Shown: positions 35,741-47,802, counted from the first letter of the stretch. The stretch is 64,000 nt of DNA from Ailanthus altissimus (GCA_946807835.1 OX327705.1:13546501-13610500), one strand, 5' to 3'. Program-made: numbers and translations. The notes: a model not told the origin generated them from the sequence alone.

Positions 35741-36441
35741 ATGAAGATGAAGGGTCAATTATCACAGGAAACAATTGTAGGGGTACCGGCTGAAGAGTTT
35801 TGGCAAGTGTACCGGGCTTATGAGCGTGTAAGGGTTTTGCATCAATTATTAGGAGATTTTGTTGGCAAACCTGAAATTATTGAAGGTGATGGAGGTGTTG
35901 GCACCATTGTCAAGATTGCAAAAGTACCAGGTATCTTTATATAAAAGAGTTCTTGCATATGTTTACAGAGTTTTTTTTCTTTATATTTTGATGTGTTGAT
36001 TCTGTAAATTTATGCACAAAGACGAGCAAGTTTTTTGTTTATATTTACAAATTACAATTTTCCAAGTAATATATTAAAAGCTTGTGATACAAGTTGTCCA
36101 TATTTTGGTAACTTTCCATACGTCGGTTTTCTACAGGAGTTCCCTGGAGTAGTCCTTATACAAAGGAATTATACACAAAGATAGATGATGAGAATCGTGT
36201 ATCGGAAATAGATTTTATTGAAGGGGGATTCAAGGAACTTGGGTTTGACAATTATCGAGTTCGCTTGGAGATCACTGAGAAAGACGCTGGAGCAACTACT
36301 CTTGTAAGATCAACAGTCGAGTTCGAGATCGATGATAAATTAGGCCATAATCTTGCTTTCTTACACATGGACGCTTTCGGAATAGTGGCTGAAACTATTG
36401 CTAAATATCTTCAGGAAAAGAAAGCCTCTGCCTACAATTAA
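35741..36441 (+). CDS. PR-10/Bet v 1 family protein, S-norcoclaurine synthase-like (two exons)
   Basis: Exon 1 is 35,741-35,930 and exon 2 is 36,137-36,441. The 206-bp intron (35,931-36,136) has GT..AG ends and splits a Gly codon in phase 1, a position usual for this family. The product is 164 aa, the normal length, with no signal peptide. Visible features are the glycine-rich loop EGDGGVGT (48-55), the MIEGG-like FIEGG (90-94), a Y-R-V-R strand at 103-106 and a C-terminal helix (about 133-158). This fold makes a hydrophobic ligand pocket in a cytosolic protein. Relatives include norcoclaurine synthases, major latex-like and PR-10 proteins. By motif alignment from memory, Tyr103 matches the catalytic Tyr of Thalictrum norcoclaurine synthase, while its catalytic Lys is Arg121 here, so the enzyme role is uncertain. 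The frame is intact, unlike everything around it. Met3 is an alternative start. Confidence 0.9.
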
Positions 36442-36479
36442 TCATCTGTATCTGACGACTCAAGATAAATCTATTGATT

Positions 36480-36485
36480 AATAAA
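36480..36485 (+). terminator. Poly(A) signal of the PR-10-like gene
   Basis: AATAAA lies 39 bp after the stop codon, the first canonical signal downstream, in AT-rich sequence. Confidence 0.6.
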
Positions 36486-36499
36486 ATATAGAGTAATGT

Positions 36500-37319
36500 G
36501 TAACTAGCTACAAGTTACCACATGCACTACTCATTATCTAGATTCATGGCTACAATTTTTTATTTTATTTTTTTGCAAAGAGGATATTCATTAAACTAAA
36601 AAAATTAGAAAGTTTTCCAGTAAGATTTTAAAACTTGAAAATTTGAACGTAAATATAACTAATTGATAAGCCATTGTGTAACAAAATCTAAGTATGTGGC
36701 TAATTTTGAATTGATCCATATATTTCATTGCTTTTTTTTTTATATCTTTAACAATCCAGCTAATTTTCTTTAAGGAGATCATTATGCCTAAAACCAGGCC
36801 AACCACATTCTGTGCATCTTATTCAATAAGGAGTAGTTATAAGAGTTGGAGTCTTTTGTGATTTGCATTCCAAATCAGATAGCTTATGCTTTATCTAAGT
36901 CAACATCTCTATAGCTTTTAATATAAAAAGATATGATAATAGAAGAAATAAATGTAGCTTTCAACTTATCTCCCACTTCAAACCAAATGCATGTTACCAA
37001 AAGCTTTCTTTACTCATTCCTACGAATTATTCAATTCACCAAATGAACGAATATCAATATATTAATAAAAGACAACTATTTTATTAAACTAAATAATAAT
37101 ACGTGCATGTTAGAATTTTTAATAGGAAAGAAAGTTTTTATGAATTAACTTGAGTTTATCTAATAATTTTAAATTAATACAATAATACACACTTGTCATT
37201 TTTTCATATTAATATTTAACTATTAAACATTGATAAGATTTTGACTAGTGTAAAAATCTTATCCAATAAATTTATAATTCTTTGTCATGTGATAATCTTG
37301 ATAGATATTAAAATAAATA
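36500..37319. other. 3' flank of the gene, nothing recognised
   Basis: AT-rich sequence. The 71-codon minus-strand frame at 36,591-36,806 has no recognisable domain and is probably chance. Confidence 0.5.
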
Positions 37320-38170
37320 TTCAATTTGTTAAAAACTTTTGGATTTAACTGTTCAATCGAATACACTACTTTAGTGTATAATGAGTACATTTTATATTGT
37401 GATACTTTTTAGGTCTACGCCAATTTGTTATATAAAATTCCTCCATACATCTGTAAACAATACCCCACACACACGTTATGAATATTACAAAGAAGGACAT
37501 TAGACTATACAAGTTGAGATTATAGCATATTCATATAATCATTCCGTCATTTATATCCTTGAAGAGTAGAAACATAGATCATCACTGTCAAATCTCTATT
37601 TATTCAAATAAGAACTTATCTCGAGATTTGTATCTCCAAAAATAATATCCAAAACACTTTTACGATATTGTTAATTCCTACTAAAAATATTTTTTAGAGT
37701 TATGCTTGTAGCCACAAGACTTTTTGAAATATAATCTTGGAGCATTAGGATATATAACATGCTTATATAAACTGACGGATCCCATATCTACATATACCAT
37801 ACTTCATAAGCTTCGGATCGTACCAAGCGACACCTAGTGGTCAGACTAGGAAAGGTTTCTGACATGTGTGGAACCAAAGTATAGTGGATTACTCACAAGC
37901 CCATCGTGGTGCTCTAGTAAAAAAACTACGAATACTACTAAACTCAAGAAAACCTTCAAGTGATGGCTTTATGAGATGTTTATTGGAGTCTATTCATTAC
38001 CCAGTCCTCACTAAATATATGTATCTCTATATGAGCTTCCATTAAGCTCATGGTTTACTAAGACTAACTATCTGGACCATCCAGATATAGACATATACTG
38101 ATTTATTTTAATGAGTTTCATTGATAGACCCATATCGGTAAAATTAAATTAGGAACATACTGGTAAAGGA
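37320..38170 (-). mobile_element. Fragment of a D-family copia LTR in minus orientation
   Basis: Reverse complement of the middle of the D LTR. Landmarks are GGATTTAACTGTTCAATC (compare the GAATAGTTCGATCC block near 40,170), the TATGGTCCGA-type block near 37,800 and the AAACTCAAGAAAACCTTC block. Both LTR termini are missing. Confidence 0.7.
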
Positions 38171-38977
38171 TTCTTTAGACGATGACCTAACCAAACTAGT
38201 GGTAATGGTTCTAGTGTGATACAAAAGGAAACTTTTATGTAAGAAACATAAATGTGTACAATGGAAATTACTTATGAAATGAAAAAGGTTTTAACAGGCC
38301 AAAATGTCATATATGTTATAAATTAAGGCATATTACCTCAAAATGTAACAATAGGTTTATCAAGAATTTTGTGCCACAATTTTAATACTATAACAATCAG
38401 TTTCAAAACAATAGAGGACCTGACTTTTCAAATTACAATAAAGAGGGTTTTGCTTTAACTAGTAGCAAAATAAAACATCATGCATAGTAAAACTAAAAGA
38501 AGATGCAGATCAAGGGTGGTATCTTGACATTAGAGCCATACACTATCGGACTAATAATCAAAACAATTATGCTAATAAAGAGGACTTTGAAGGTACAGAG
38601 TTGCTCAAAATAGGTGATTGTAAACGTCTGAAAACAACTCACATTTATTTTATTTTAGTTTAATAATGCTACTGGTACAAAACTTCTTTGAAAACATATA
38701 ATTTGTGCACCTAAGATTACCTAAAACTTTATCAGCTTTTCACAATTAGCCTCTAATAACCTTTTGATTGTTGAATTTTTTTGATTAAATTTATTTGATA
38801 AATGATATGAAAGCAGGTCAAGTGGTGTTGAAGGTGACTGTTGAAAAAGTGATGTATAGACTATCATTATCTCAGCTAAACAGTATAAATTAAATTTACA
38901 CCAAGCCTTCATCTATGTTTTCTATCCTTCACTCAAATAAATTGTCATTACTTTATAAAGCTAAGCAAATATGTAAC
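38171..38977 (+). pseudogene. Copia E gag zinc knuckle and protease remnant (left half)
   Basis: A complete CCHC knuckle is encoded at 38,305-38,346 (CHICYKLRHITSKC). It is followed at about 38,515-38,640 by WYLDIRAIHYRTNNQNNYANKEDFEG, matching the RE1/Hopscotch-type WYLDTGATHH protease; the active-site DTG is changed to DIR. The element is then split by copia D at 38,978 and resumes with integrase after 50,259. Confidence 0.75.
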
Positions 38978-40656
38978 TGTTGGGATTTGTGCTCACGTGC
39001 CATCCCATTGTTGTATAAATATTTTATTTTGTAATATTTATTCAGTTCATTATTTGTTAAATTGCTAATTACTATTATAAAATGGTTCAATGCTTGTGAC
39101 GCTATAGACATTATGTGATCTGAAAGGGTTCAAACTTGGTCTAAAGAAATTTACATCAATGCTAAGAGTTAGCATCACTGAAAATTATAAATGTTAAAGA
39201 GTTAGCATATTATATTAATCAGTGAAGTCTAAAAGTTAGAATCTTATCTATGACGGTACAAAGACATAAGAATACATTAGTAATAACATAGTTGCAAAGT
39301 TGCAATAAGTGCTAAGAAATGTTATTATATAAGTCTATTATTAAATTATATGTTCCTGGTTTTAATTCACTGATGCAGGTCTATCAATGGAATTGTTTTA
39401 CATAGACCAGTGTATACTATATCTAGATGGTCTAGATGATTGTTCTTAACTAATCATGGACTTACTAGAAGTTCGTATAGCATTCAAGTGTTCAGTAAGG
39501 ACTGAATACTGAATAGACTCAATAAGGACCCTAATAGACATCCTATGAAGTCGTCAATGGAAGGTCCTCTTGAGTTAAGTAGTATATGTGATCCTTTGAC
39601 CTGAGTACCGCGGTGAACTTATAAGTGATCCATCATACTTTGGTTCCACCCATGTCACAGACCTTTTACGATGTGACCGCTGGGTGTCGCTAGGTATGGT
39701 CCGATGCTTATGAAGTCCGGTGTCTACAAATATAGAATTCGTGACCTTACATGAATGAATTATATATATATCCAGATAATCAAATATTGTATCTTAGAAA
39801 GTCTTATAGCCATAAGTAACAATCCAAGAAAAAGAATTTCTTACAGGGTTGAACAATATTGTAAAAGTGTTTGAATATATTATTTATTAAGATACGTGTC
39901 TGGAGATAAGTTCACGGATGCGAACTTAGGGATTTGACTGTAGTGATCTATATCCCTGCTCTTTCAAGATATGATTGGTGGAAGGATTATACGTATGTAC
40001 TGTGACCTCAACTTGTACGGTCTATTGCACTAATTTGTAATATCCATGACGTGTTCGTGGGGTATCGATCTAGAACTCACAATTAGTTCTGTTTGACAAA
40101 TCGAGAGTGGACCTAAAGAGTCCTGCAATATGAAGTGTACTCGTTATGCACTGGGGGACCGTACCAGATTGAATAGTTCGATCCAAAACTTTTTAGCAGA
40201 CTAGACATTTAGTTCAATTTTCCTCCGGTCGTGTACGTGTCAAGACTTAATAGTTAAGTACATCAATTAGTTAACAATTAGTTGTTGACCAATAGGATGT
40301 TGACACATGACATATGTGGGCTAATTATTGTTTGATTTGGAAATTACCAAAATAACTTTATGTTGGACAAATAATATCATTATTTTATTCATTAAAATGT
40401 TTATTGAATAAAATAATAATAATAATAATATATGATATTATTACTTAAATTGAAATCAAACAATTAATTTTTTTATTTAAATTGGCATGTGTTTCTACCA
40501 AGATTTAATATGATTACATTATTTGTTTAATATTAAATGATAAGATAAGTGTAATGGGTGGCATTTGTTAATGGTAAGCCTTAAGATATTTCTTAATGAT
40601 GAGAAAGTATTTTTTCAATTGGCCTAAATTAAGGTTAAGTTCATTTAAATGATATT

Positions 40657-42097
40657 TGATAAGGGCAAATTTATCATATATTTTCTCATTTTTTATTATT
40701 GATATTTTATAATTTTATGAGAATAGATGGCTATTTATGTACATTATTGTTATTTACAGGGACTAAAATGCAAAGTTTTCAAATTATGAGTCCAGCGCCC
40801 CCGCGCCACAAGTATTTTCGCCCCAGCGCTGAAATAGTGATCGAAATAAGAAAAAGACCTGCTTAAGTCGCGTCTAGCGCCCCAGCGCCGCAGAGTCACC
40901 GCGCCAGCGACTCTCCATCGTCCCAGCGCTATCCACATACTCGCCAGCGGTGAAGCCGTTTTCATGCAGCGCCCCAGCGCCAAGATCCCACCGCTCCAGC
41001 GGTAATTGCTTTTTCACGCGTCTCCCCAGCGACAAATGCATAGCGCGCCAGCGGTAGTGCGAGTCCTAGTCCGACGAGAATTGAGATTTTCAAGCTCATA
41101 TCAATCCCTATATAAAGCCACTCGTTCTCAGCCTTCAAGAATCAATCCAAGACGACCGAAGAGCACCAAGAATACAGAGCACAAGTCTTGGAGAGCAATA
41201 GGAGCTTAATTGAAGCAACTTTAGAGAGAGATACAAGACGTTCTTCGGCATCAAGAGTTCCTAGGCAGCGCAATTAAGAGCAATTCGACGTCTATATCGG
41301 TTTGCTAATAATTGTATCATGATTTATAATTATTTTTACTGCTGTTCTCTTGTAGCCATGAGCTAACTTATTTTCTAGGGTTAATATTTGAACTCAATAT
41401 GTGCGCTTAAATTGCCATATCTTTTTAATATTTAATAAACTTAGTCATTTATTATTTAAATTACTTGTGTTTAATGCTTCAATATATCTGGCCAATATAT
41501 GGTGAATGAATTGGTAATATTATTGATAAACTCGAAAGAGGAATCAATATATTTAGACCTAGGTAATTTGATGCATGATTGTAGAGTAACATTCAATGTT
41601 GCATATGCAAGTTTCAAGTTAGGATAGGAATATACCTAATTGGCATGTATGATCAATAAGACCTAATCTTAATGAATCTTAATTTATTACAAGTACCATA
41701 GGAATATAGGTATTTAATAAATTAGGGTATACTTGCATGACCTTGGAAGAGGCTTGTGAATACATTAGCGTCTTGACCAATAATAAAGACTAAGTAAGTT
41801 AAATATTAGAGGATTAATCATTAGAAAGCATATTGAGGGATAATATTAATCCTAGGTTTTCTCTACATTGCTATCACCTAATTTTCTTTACATTGTGTTT
41901 TTTTGTTTTATATTTCTTACATTCAGTCTTAGATTTTTATTTTTCTGAATAATTATTAGGAAGATATAATTTTAGTAATTGGTTAAAAAGAAGAAATTAT
42001 CCCTGTGGGTTCGACATCCGACTTATTTAGTCTCTTTATTACTTACATACGATAGTGTATACTTGCACTTAATTTATGATATAGAAATATCGTATCA
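40657..42097 (+). mobile_element. Gypsy solo LTR inside the D 5' LTR
   Basis: Starts TGATAAGGGC and ends ATCGTATCA, 1441 bp, very similar to 1291-2728, with the same hairpin array (about 40,795-41,055) and TATA (about 41,109). Comparison with the uninterrupted 3' LTR (AATGATATTCTATTTTG, near 49,640) shows the insertion point but no 5-bp duplication. Confidence 0.92.
40795..41055 (+). repeat. GC-rich hairpin-unit array, second copy
   Basis: About ten CGC-NNNN-GCG units, more than in the copy at 1485-1690. The extra units come from an added stretch near 40,900-40,975, so the array varies in length between copies of the same LTR. Confidence 0.8.
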
Positions 42098-42731
42098 CCA
42101 TTTTGTTTTGTTTTAATTTAATTTTTTGTTAATAATAATAAATAAAAACTAATGGCAAACACAATTGATGCCTTTAGGTGAGAAAATAGAAGATAATAAT
42201 AAATAAATAAAAGAGCAATTAGTTGCTCAATTAATGATAATAATTTTGTGTAAGGTGTTGAGGGGTATGAAAAAATGAGAAGTGAATTTTACTAAGTGTT
42301 GAAACATTCCCTCAAATGTTGAGAGAACAAAAAATCAACTATTTTATTTTTTCTTCTTCGATTTTTTCTTCTATTTTGGTCACCCATATAACAAGGTAGA
42401 AATAAGGATTCAAGAGTTGAATCATTCGCTAGAAAAGCTGCTATTCTAGCTTCCTCAAGCCCACCATGTTAAAGAACTAAAATTGTGAACGGTTGCTTCA
42501 AAGGCGGGTATTCCGGTTTAACCAAATCCCAAAGGCTTGATAAGGAATTATAACTCAATCTTGATGTACTTTACATTTATGAGATAACATGTAATGTTTA
42601 CTTGTGTTTATCATTCAGTAATTTATATTTCGCTTATCCGTTGCACATGTATGTATGTGATACGTATACTATATTTGAATGATAGACACAAACTCACATG
42701 TATACACCTTATGTTTAAAATCCTCGCAAAA

Positions 42732-42744
42732 TGGTATCAGAGCT
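42732..42744 (+). other. Copia D primer binding site (tRNA-Met initiator type)
   Basis: TGGTATCAGAGCT lies three to four bases after the LTR end, the classic plant copia priming site. It is intact. Confidence 0.9.
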
Positions 42745-44046
42745 ATTTTAAGTTAATATTGGGTGTTTTGAGTGTAAACATTATTGTTGGTGATATTCCA
42801 GTGCTCAAAATGTGCATTTTAAGTTGTTGAAATGGATATACTGAAAGAGGGAGCACCAGAGCGCCGCTGCTATATGTGTTCAGCGCTGAGGTGCTGAAAA
42901 ATGTTGTTCCATTGCCCCAACGCTGGGTAGCTAGTGCTGCAACGCTAATACTTCTAGGCTCTGGCGCTGCAGCACCAAATGTTGGGTGTACCAGCGCCAA
43001 GAAAATAGGCGCCTATGGATAGATATTGGAATTTGCATTGTCGCGTTGGCTATTGAGCAACACAGCGCCAGAAGCTAGCGCCGCAATGGTAGAATCTGGG
43101 CTCCTCGGCGCTAGGGTCTATGCTCCCTGGTGTTGCCATATGGTAGGCCCAGTACCGCGGCACCGACGACACTCACTCTAATTATGCTTTAAATTGTTTA
43201 ACATATTATTTTAATCATGTGGGGGTTTATGAGATACAATGATAAGAGTTATTAGGTTGTATTATAAACAAAAATTATTTGATTTGTGTTGGTGAATACA
43301 ATAGAAGCTCTACTGGTGAGGGTTAGTTATGATTACACACAAATTAATGTTTGATTGAGAATTATCTCCTTATGAGATGGGGATTAAGTCTTTGTGTTAC
43401 TAAAAAAAAATCTCTCCTAATCAGATTGATTAATAATACATTATAAGATAGTGTTTTATCATTGATTCGTCTTGTCAATACCGTGTTAGCTGTATTATAT
43501 CAGTCTTTCTCAAGATCGCTATAGTATGAGGGATTTGGTCAGTATAATTTAAACTATACCGGTTAAACATGTGATGAGGCAAATATATGCGAAAGTATTG
43601 CCTTAGATCGCTACAATATGCAGGTATGTGTGGGGTAGTACTGGTAGTATATATTTGATAATTGACAAGTTAATCTGGAATATACTTACCTTAGATCACT
43701 ACAATGTACGGATAAGGTGTATTTAGGTCAAGAGTAGGAGTTGCTTTAGATGCAATTGATAAGAGTTGTCTACCTATTGGGTTTACAAAAGCCTATATCG
43801 TTACAGTGTGCGGCCCGAGTAAAATACCAATAGGATCCACTTTCAATTGTATAGTTTAAAATACTTTAAACTGTTGTTATCCCATTTTGAGAGATTAGAG
43901 GGATTATGTAAAACAGTGGGAGGATATTTTAAATTAAAAAAATGTATAAATGTTATAACCATGATTTAAAATATGTTATTAGCGATTTAATAGTAACTTC
44001 TGATAAAATCTCTTAATATTATTTTATTTGACTTATGTAAGCTAGG
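42745..44046 (+). other. Copia D 5' leader with two repeat arrays
   Basis: A 1.3-kb untranslated leader. A GC-rich stretch of GCGCYGCAGCRCC-like units spans about 42,855-43,165. Four copies of a GATCGCTACAATATG-like motif, spaced 86-102 bp, lie at 43,513; 43,609; 43,695 and 43,797. No start codon opens a long frame before 44,047. Confidence 0.7.
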
Positions 44047-44900
44047 ATGACATCTTCAAATCTATTGGTGCGTAAACTAGATGCACACCAACTCAAAGGT
44101 GCAGAAAATTTCTTTGACTAGTATATAAATTTTAGAATTGTTTTGGATTCAGAAAGACTGAGATATGTTATTGACTAAATGATGCCCAAAGGTGTTTCTG
44201 AAAATGCCAATGAGGAGGAAAATGTGACATATCAGAAATGGTTGGATAACGATTTAAAAGTTAAATTGTACATTCTCGCCTTAATGTCCACTGAGTTGCA
44301 AATGGAGCATGTCTGTATGGACAATGATAGTAGCATTATGCTCCATCTCAGGAAGCGCTTTGGTGACCAACCCTAAATTGAGAACTATAGGGTCGCCAAA
44401 GCACTGTTTCGAGCAAAGCTCTCTGAGGGCAGCCCAGTGAGACCTCATGTTCTTATGATGATAGGATTAATCGAGAGGCTTGAGTCATAGACATCTTTTT
44501 AAGAAATAACCTAGGGAACAGTTTGATTCTCCAGTCGTTACCTAGGTCATTTGCACAGTTCATCATAAACTTCAATATGCAAGGAATGAATTCTACTTAT
44601 GTTGATCTTCATAATATGTTGAAGACAGCAGATGAGGACATGCATAAAGGAGGATCAGCCCTCCTTATTCATGGTACTTCATCTTTGACTCTAAAAGCTT
44701 CTGGGAAGTCCAAAGGGAAGAAGAAAAGAAAGGTAAGGCACACATCCAAGATGGGTCCTCAACGATGACAGTTATCCAAACCACTAGAGAAACCAAAAGC
44801 GAAAGCAAAAGGAAAATGCTTTTATTGCAGTGATAATGGGCACTGGAAACGCAACTGCCCCAAATACCTTGCCGTTGTGAAGAAGACTCCCTCGGGTATT
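44047..44900 (+). pseudogene. Copia D gag
   Basis: Starts MTSSNLLVRKLDAHQLKGAENF (ATG 44,047). A stop after about 22 codons replaces a Trp-like position. The frame continues at 44,179-44,376, then shifts to 44,523-44,768 (LPRSFAQFIINFNMQGMN, LKTADEDMHKGG, Lys-rich tail). After one more stop comes an intact CCHC zinc knuckle at 44,817-44,858 (CFYCSDNGHWKRNC). Gag forms the particle and binds element RNA. The lesions prevent full-length product. Confidence 0.88.
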
Positions 44901-45330
44901 ATCTTTCCAATTATTGACATTTCTTTAGCATTTGATACTAGTATTAGCTGGGTATTAGATATCTTAAGTCCTTCTTACATCTGCAATATATTGCAGGGTC
45001 TGAAGAAAATTAGATTGTTACAATCGAGAGAGGTACAGCTTTGAGTAAGAAATAGTGATCTCCAATGGGTCGAAGCTGTAGGACATTATGATTTGATTCT
45101 CCCTTGTAATAAAACTGTTGTAATTCATAACTGTTATTTGTGCCTACTATGATCAGACAGATTATCTCTCTTCCTGTACTTAACAGTAAATGGTATGATA
45201 TGTTTGATGTTTTATTAGTTGAGTGTCAGTTAATTAATGGGCATTATGTTTTGGATAAAACTAGAAATGTCATGAATGTACAGGGTAGCACTAATGATAG
45301 TGCACAAGTTTTAAATGATATGATACTGAA
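44901..45330 (+). pseudogene. Copia D protease and pre-integrase region
   Basis: DTSISWVLDI..SPSYICNILQGLKK aligns with the usual SWVLDTGCxSHICNxLQGL. The active-site triad DTG reads DIL here, so the protease is inactive. The region continues with LNSKWYDMFDVLLVECQLINGHYV (45,140-45,343). Confidence 0.82.
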
Positions 45331-46150
45331 TTGTGGCACATGAGATTGGGTCATATAGGTGTAAGATGCCTAACCCATCTGGTTAAGGATGGTTGGATAC
45401 CTGATATAACCATAGAACCTTACCTAGTTTGTGAATCTTATATTCAAGAAAAAATGACTAAATCTCTATTCACTGGTGTTGGATATCGTGCCACTGATTT
45501 ATTAGAGCTAATACATAGTGATGTATGCGGTCCAATGAATTACACTATAATGGGTGGATTTTGATACTTTGTTACCTTTATCGATGATTCGTCACGATAC
45601 GGGTATGTGTTTCTTATGAAACATAAGTCAAAAACCTTTGAAAAGTTCAAAGAGTTCAGACTTGAGGTAAAAAAATAATCCGGGATGTATGTCAAATGCC
45701 TTCGATCAAATCGAGGAGATGAGTACATGAGTAATGAATTCTCTGATTATTTAAAAAAGAATAGGATTCTAGCTCAGTATAGTCCTCCAAGTACTCCGCA
45801 ACACAATAGTGTTTCGGATAGGATGAATCGAACTTTATTGGATATGGTCTGATCGATGATGAGCTTCACCGGGGTTATACTTTGGAAACTGCTGCTCATA
45901 TATTGAACAGAGTTCCATCTAAAGCTGTTCCAACCACTTCATATGAGATGTTCAATGAAAAGAAATCAAGTCTTAAATATTTTAAGATTTGGGGTTATCC
46001 TACTTACGTAAAAGCTACGCAATAAGATAACCTTACACCCAGGGGGTACAAGTATCGGTTCATTAGGTATCCCAAAAATTCAATGGGATACTAATTCTAT
46101 AATCTCGAGGAGCGAAATGTGTTTGTTTCTCAATATGTAATTTTCCTTGA
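45331..46150 (+). pseudogene. Copia D integrase
   Basis: The zinc-binding part WHMRLGHIGVRCLTHLVKDG..VCESY has lost its last Cys (Tyr instead). In the catalytic core the first Asp is in HSDVCGPM, the second in [15 protein letters not shown], and the Glu in GDEYMSNEF, all visible across two frames. The C-terminal GYPK-type motif lies near 46,050. One stop follows MGGF. The enzyme would insert element cDNA; this copy is broken. Confidence 0.87.
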
Positions 46151-46359
46151 GAAAGAGTTTCTCATAGATCGTGAAAGTTATAGAAAGATTATGTTTGATG
46201 AAGCCAATTATAACGAACATGAAACCGAGATGGAACCTCAAATTTAATCGAGCGATATACCTTTAACACACATTCTACGTAGGTCTGAAAGGATGCCTAG
46301 GCCACCTACTAAGTATGGTTAGATGCCTGAAGGTGTACTGTGAGTTTTCTTAGTGGAAG

Positions 46360-47200
46360 AAAATGATCTTTTAACCTATAAAGATGCGATGTTAGACATC
46401 GACTCGGGAAAGTGGCAAGAAGTCATGAAATCCGAAATTGACTAAATTTATCACAATCAAGTCTGGGACTTAGTTGAGCTCCCTAAAGGAATAGTTCCTA
46501 TTGGTTGTAAATGGATTTACAAACGGAAGCGTGGGCTCGAAGAGAAGGTAGAGACCTTCAAATCTCGACTGGCTACAAAAGTTTATTCTAACGATCTGAG
46601 ATCAATTATGAGAAAATCTTTGCACCAGTAGCGATGTTTAAGTCAATACGAATTTTATTGGTTATTGCTGCATATTATGACTATGCGATTTGGAAAATGG
46701 ATGTAAAGACGATATTTCTGAATGGATATCTCAAGGAAGAGATATACATGTAACAGCCTGAAGGTTTTGCATCCAGCCAATCCACAGGTCTAATGTACAA
46801 ACTGAAGAAGTCTATTTATGGGCTTAAATAGGTTTCCCGGAGTTGGAACCTTTATTTCGATGAGGTAATCAAAGAATCTGATTTCATTAAAAACGATGAG
46901 AAACCACGTGTGTATAAAAAGGTCAGTGAGAGTATGGTTGTCTTCTTAATTCTCTACGTGGATGACATACTGATTATTGGAAATGATATCAGTATGTTAT
47001 AATCAGTCAAGAGTTATCTAAACAAAAACTTCTCCATAAAAGACATAGGAGAGGCTTCCTATATACTGGGTATAAAGCTTTATAGAGTAGAGCTAGGAAG
47101 CTGATAGGACTCTCCCAATCATCATACATCGATAGTGTCTTTGAAAGGTACATTTTTACTAACGGTAAGATAGCTAATGTACCTTTCAGATATGGCATTC
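46360..47200 (+). pseudogene. Copia D reverse transcriptase
   Basis: Frame-shifted RT with WMDVKT-like, INGL-type and LYVDDILIIGND motifs; the catalytic YVDD is at 46,955-46,966 and intact. Several stops precede it (for example in the VNGFTNGS block). Confidence 0.87.
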
Positions 47201-47802
47201 ATCTTTCGAGGAGAATGTCTCCTCAAACAGAATATGAAAGAGTTAGAATGTCTAAAAGGCCATATGCATCAGTTGTAGGTAGCCTGATATATACTATGAT
47301 GTGTACGAGACCTGACATCAGTATAGCTGTAAGTGTTACTAGCCGATATCAATTTGATCTAGGTGACAACCATTGAATGACAGTCAAACATATCTTTAAA
47401 TACCTTAAGGGTACAAAGGACAAGTTTCTCATTTATAGAGAAAGTGATTTGCAGGTTAAGGGATACACAGATTCAGACTTTCAGTCTGATTCGGATGATA
47501 GAAAGTCTACATCTAGATATGTATTTATCCTCAACGGTGTTGCAGTGAGTTGGAAGAGCACTAAACAGGGATCCATAGTTGATTCAACAACTAAAGCAGA
47601 ATATATTGCAACCTCTGAGGCAGCTAAGGAAGCAGTGTGGATACATAAGTTTGTTGACGAGCTCGGGATTTTCCCAAGCTCAATTGATCTTATCCCTTTA
47701 TTCTACAACAACAACGGAGCTATTGCACAAGCAAAAGAGCCAAGAGCGCACCAAAGATCTAAACATATGAAGAGGAAATACCATATAATAGAGAAATCTT
47801 AG
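47201..47802 (+). pseudogene. Copia D RNase H (141-codon open stretch)
   Basis: 47,377-47,802 is the longest intact TE frame in the window. It has KHIFKYLKGTKDKFLIY, the first Asp in GYTDSDF, Glu in KAEYIA, AVWIHKFVDELG, and the terminal KHMKRKYHIIEKS. The usual YCDNNGAI motif reads FYNNNGAI, so a catalytic Asp is Asn. The enzyme would degrade RNA in RNA-DNA hybrids. Confidence 0.88.

Noticed and set aside
43510..43815. Regularly spaced motif considered as a CRISPR-like array
   Set aside because: Motif copies are diverged and short with uneven spacing, inside a plant retrotransposon leader; there are no cas genes.
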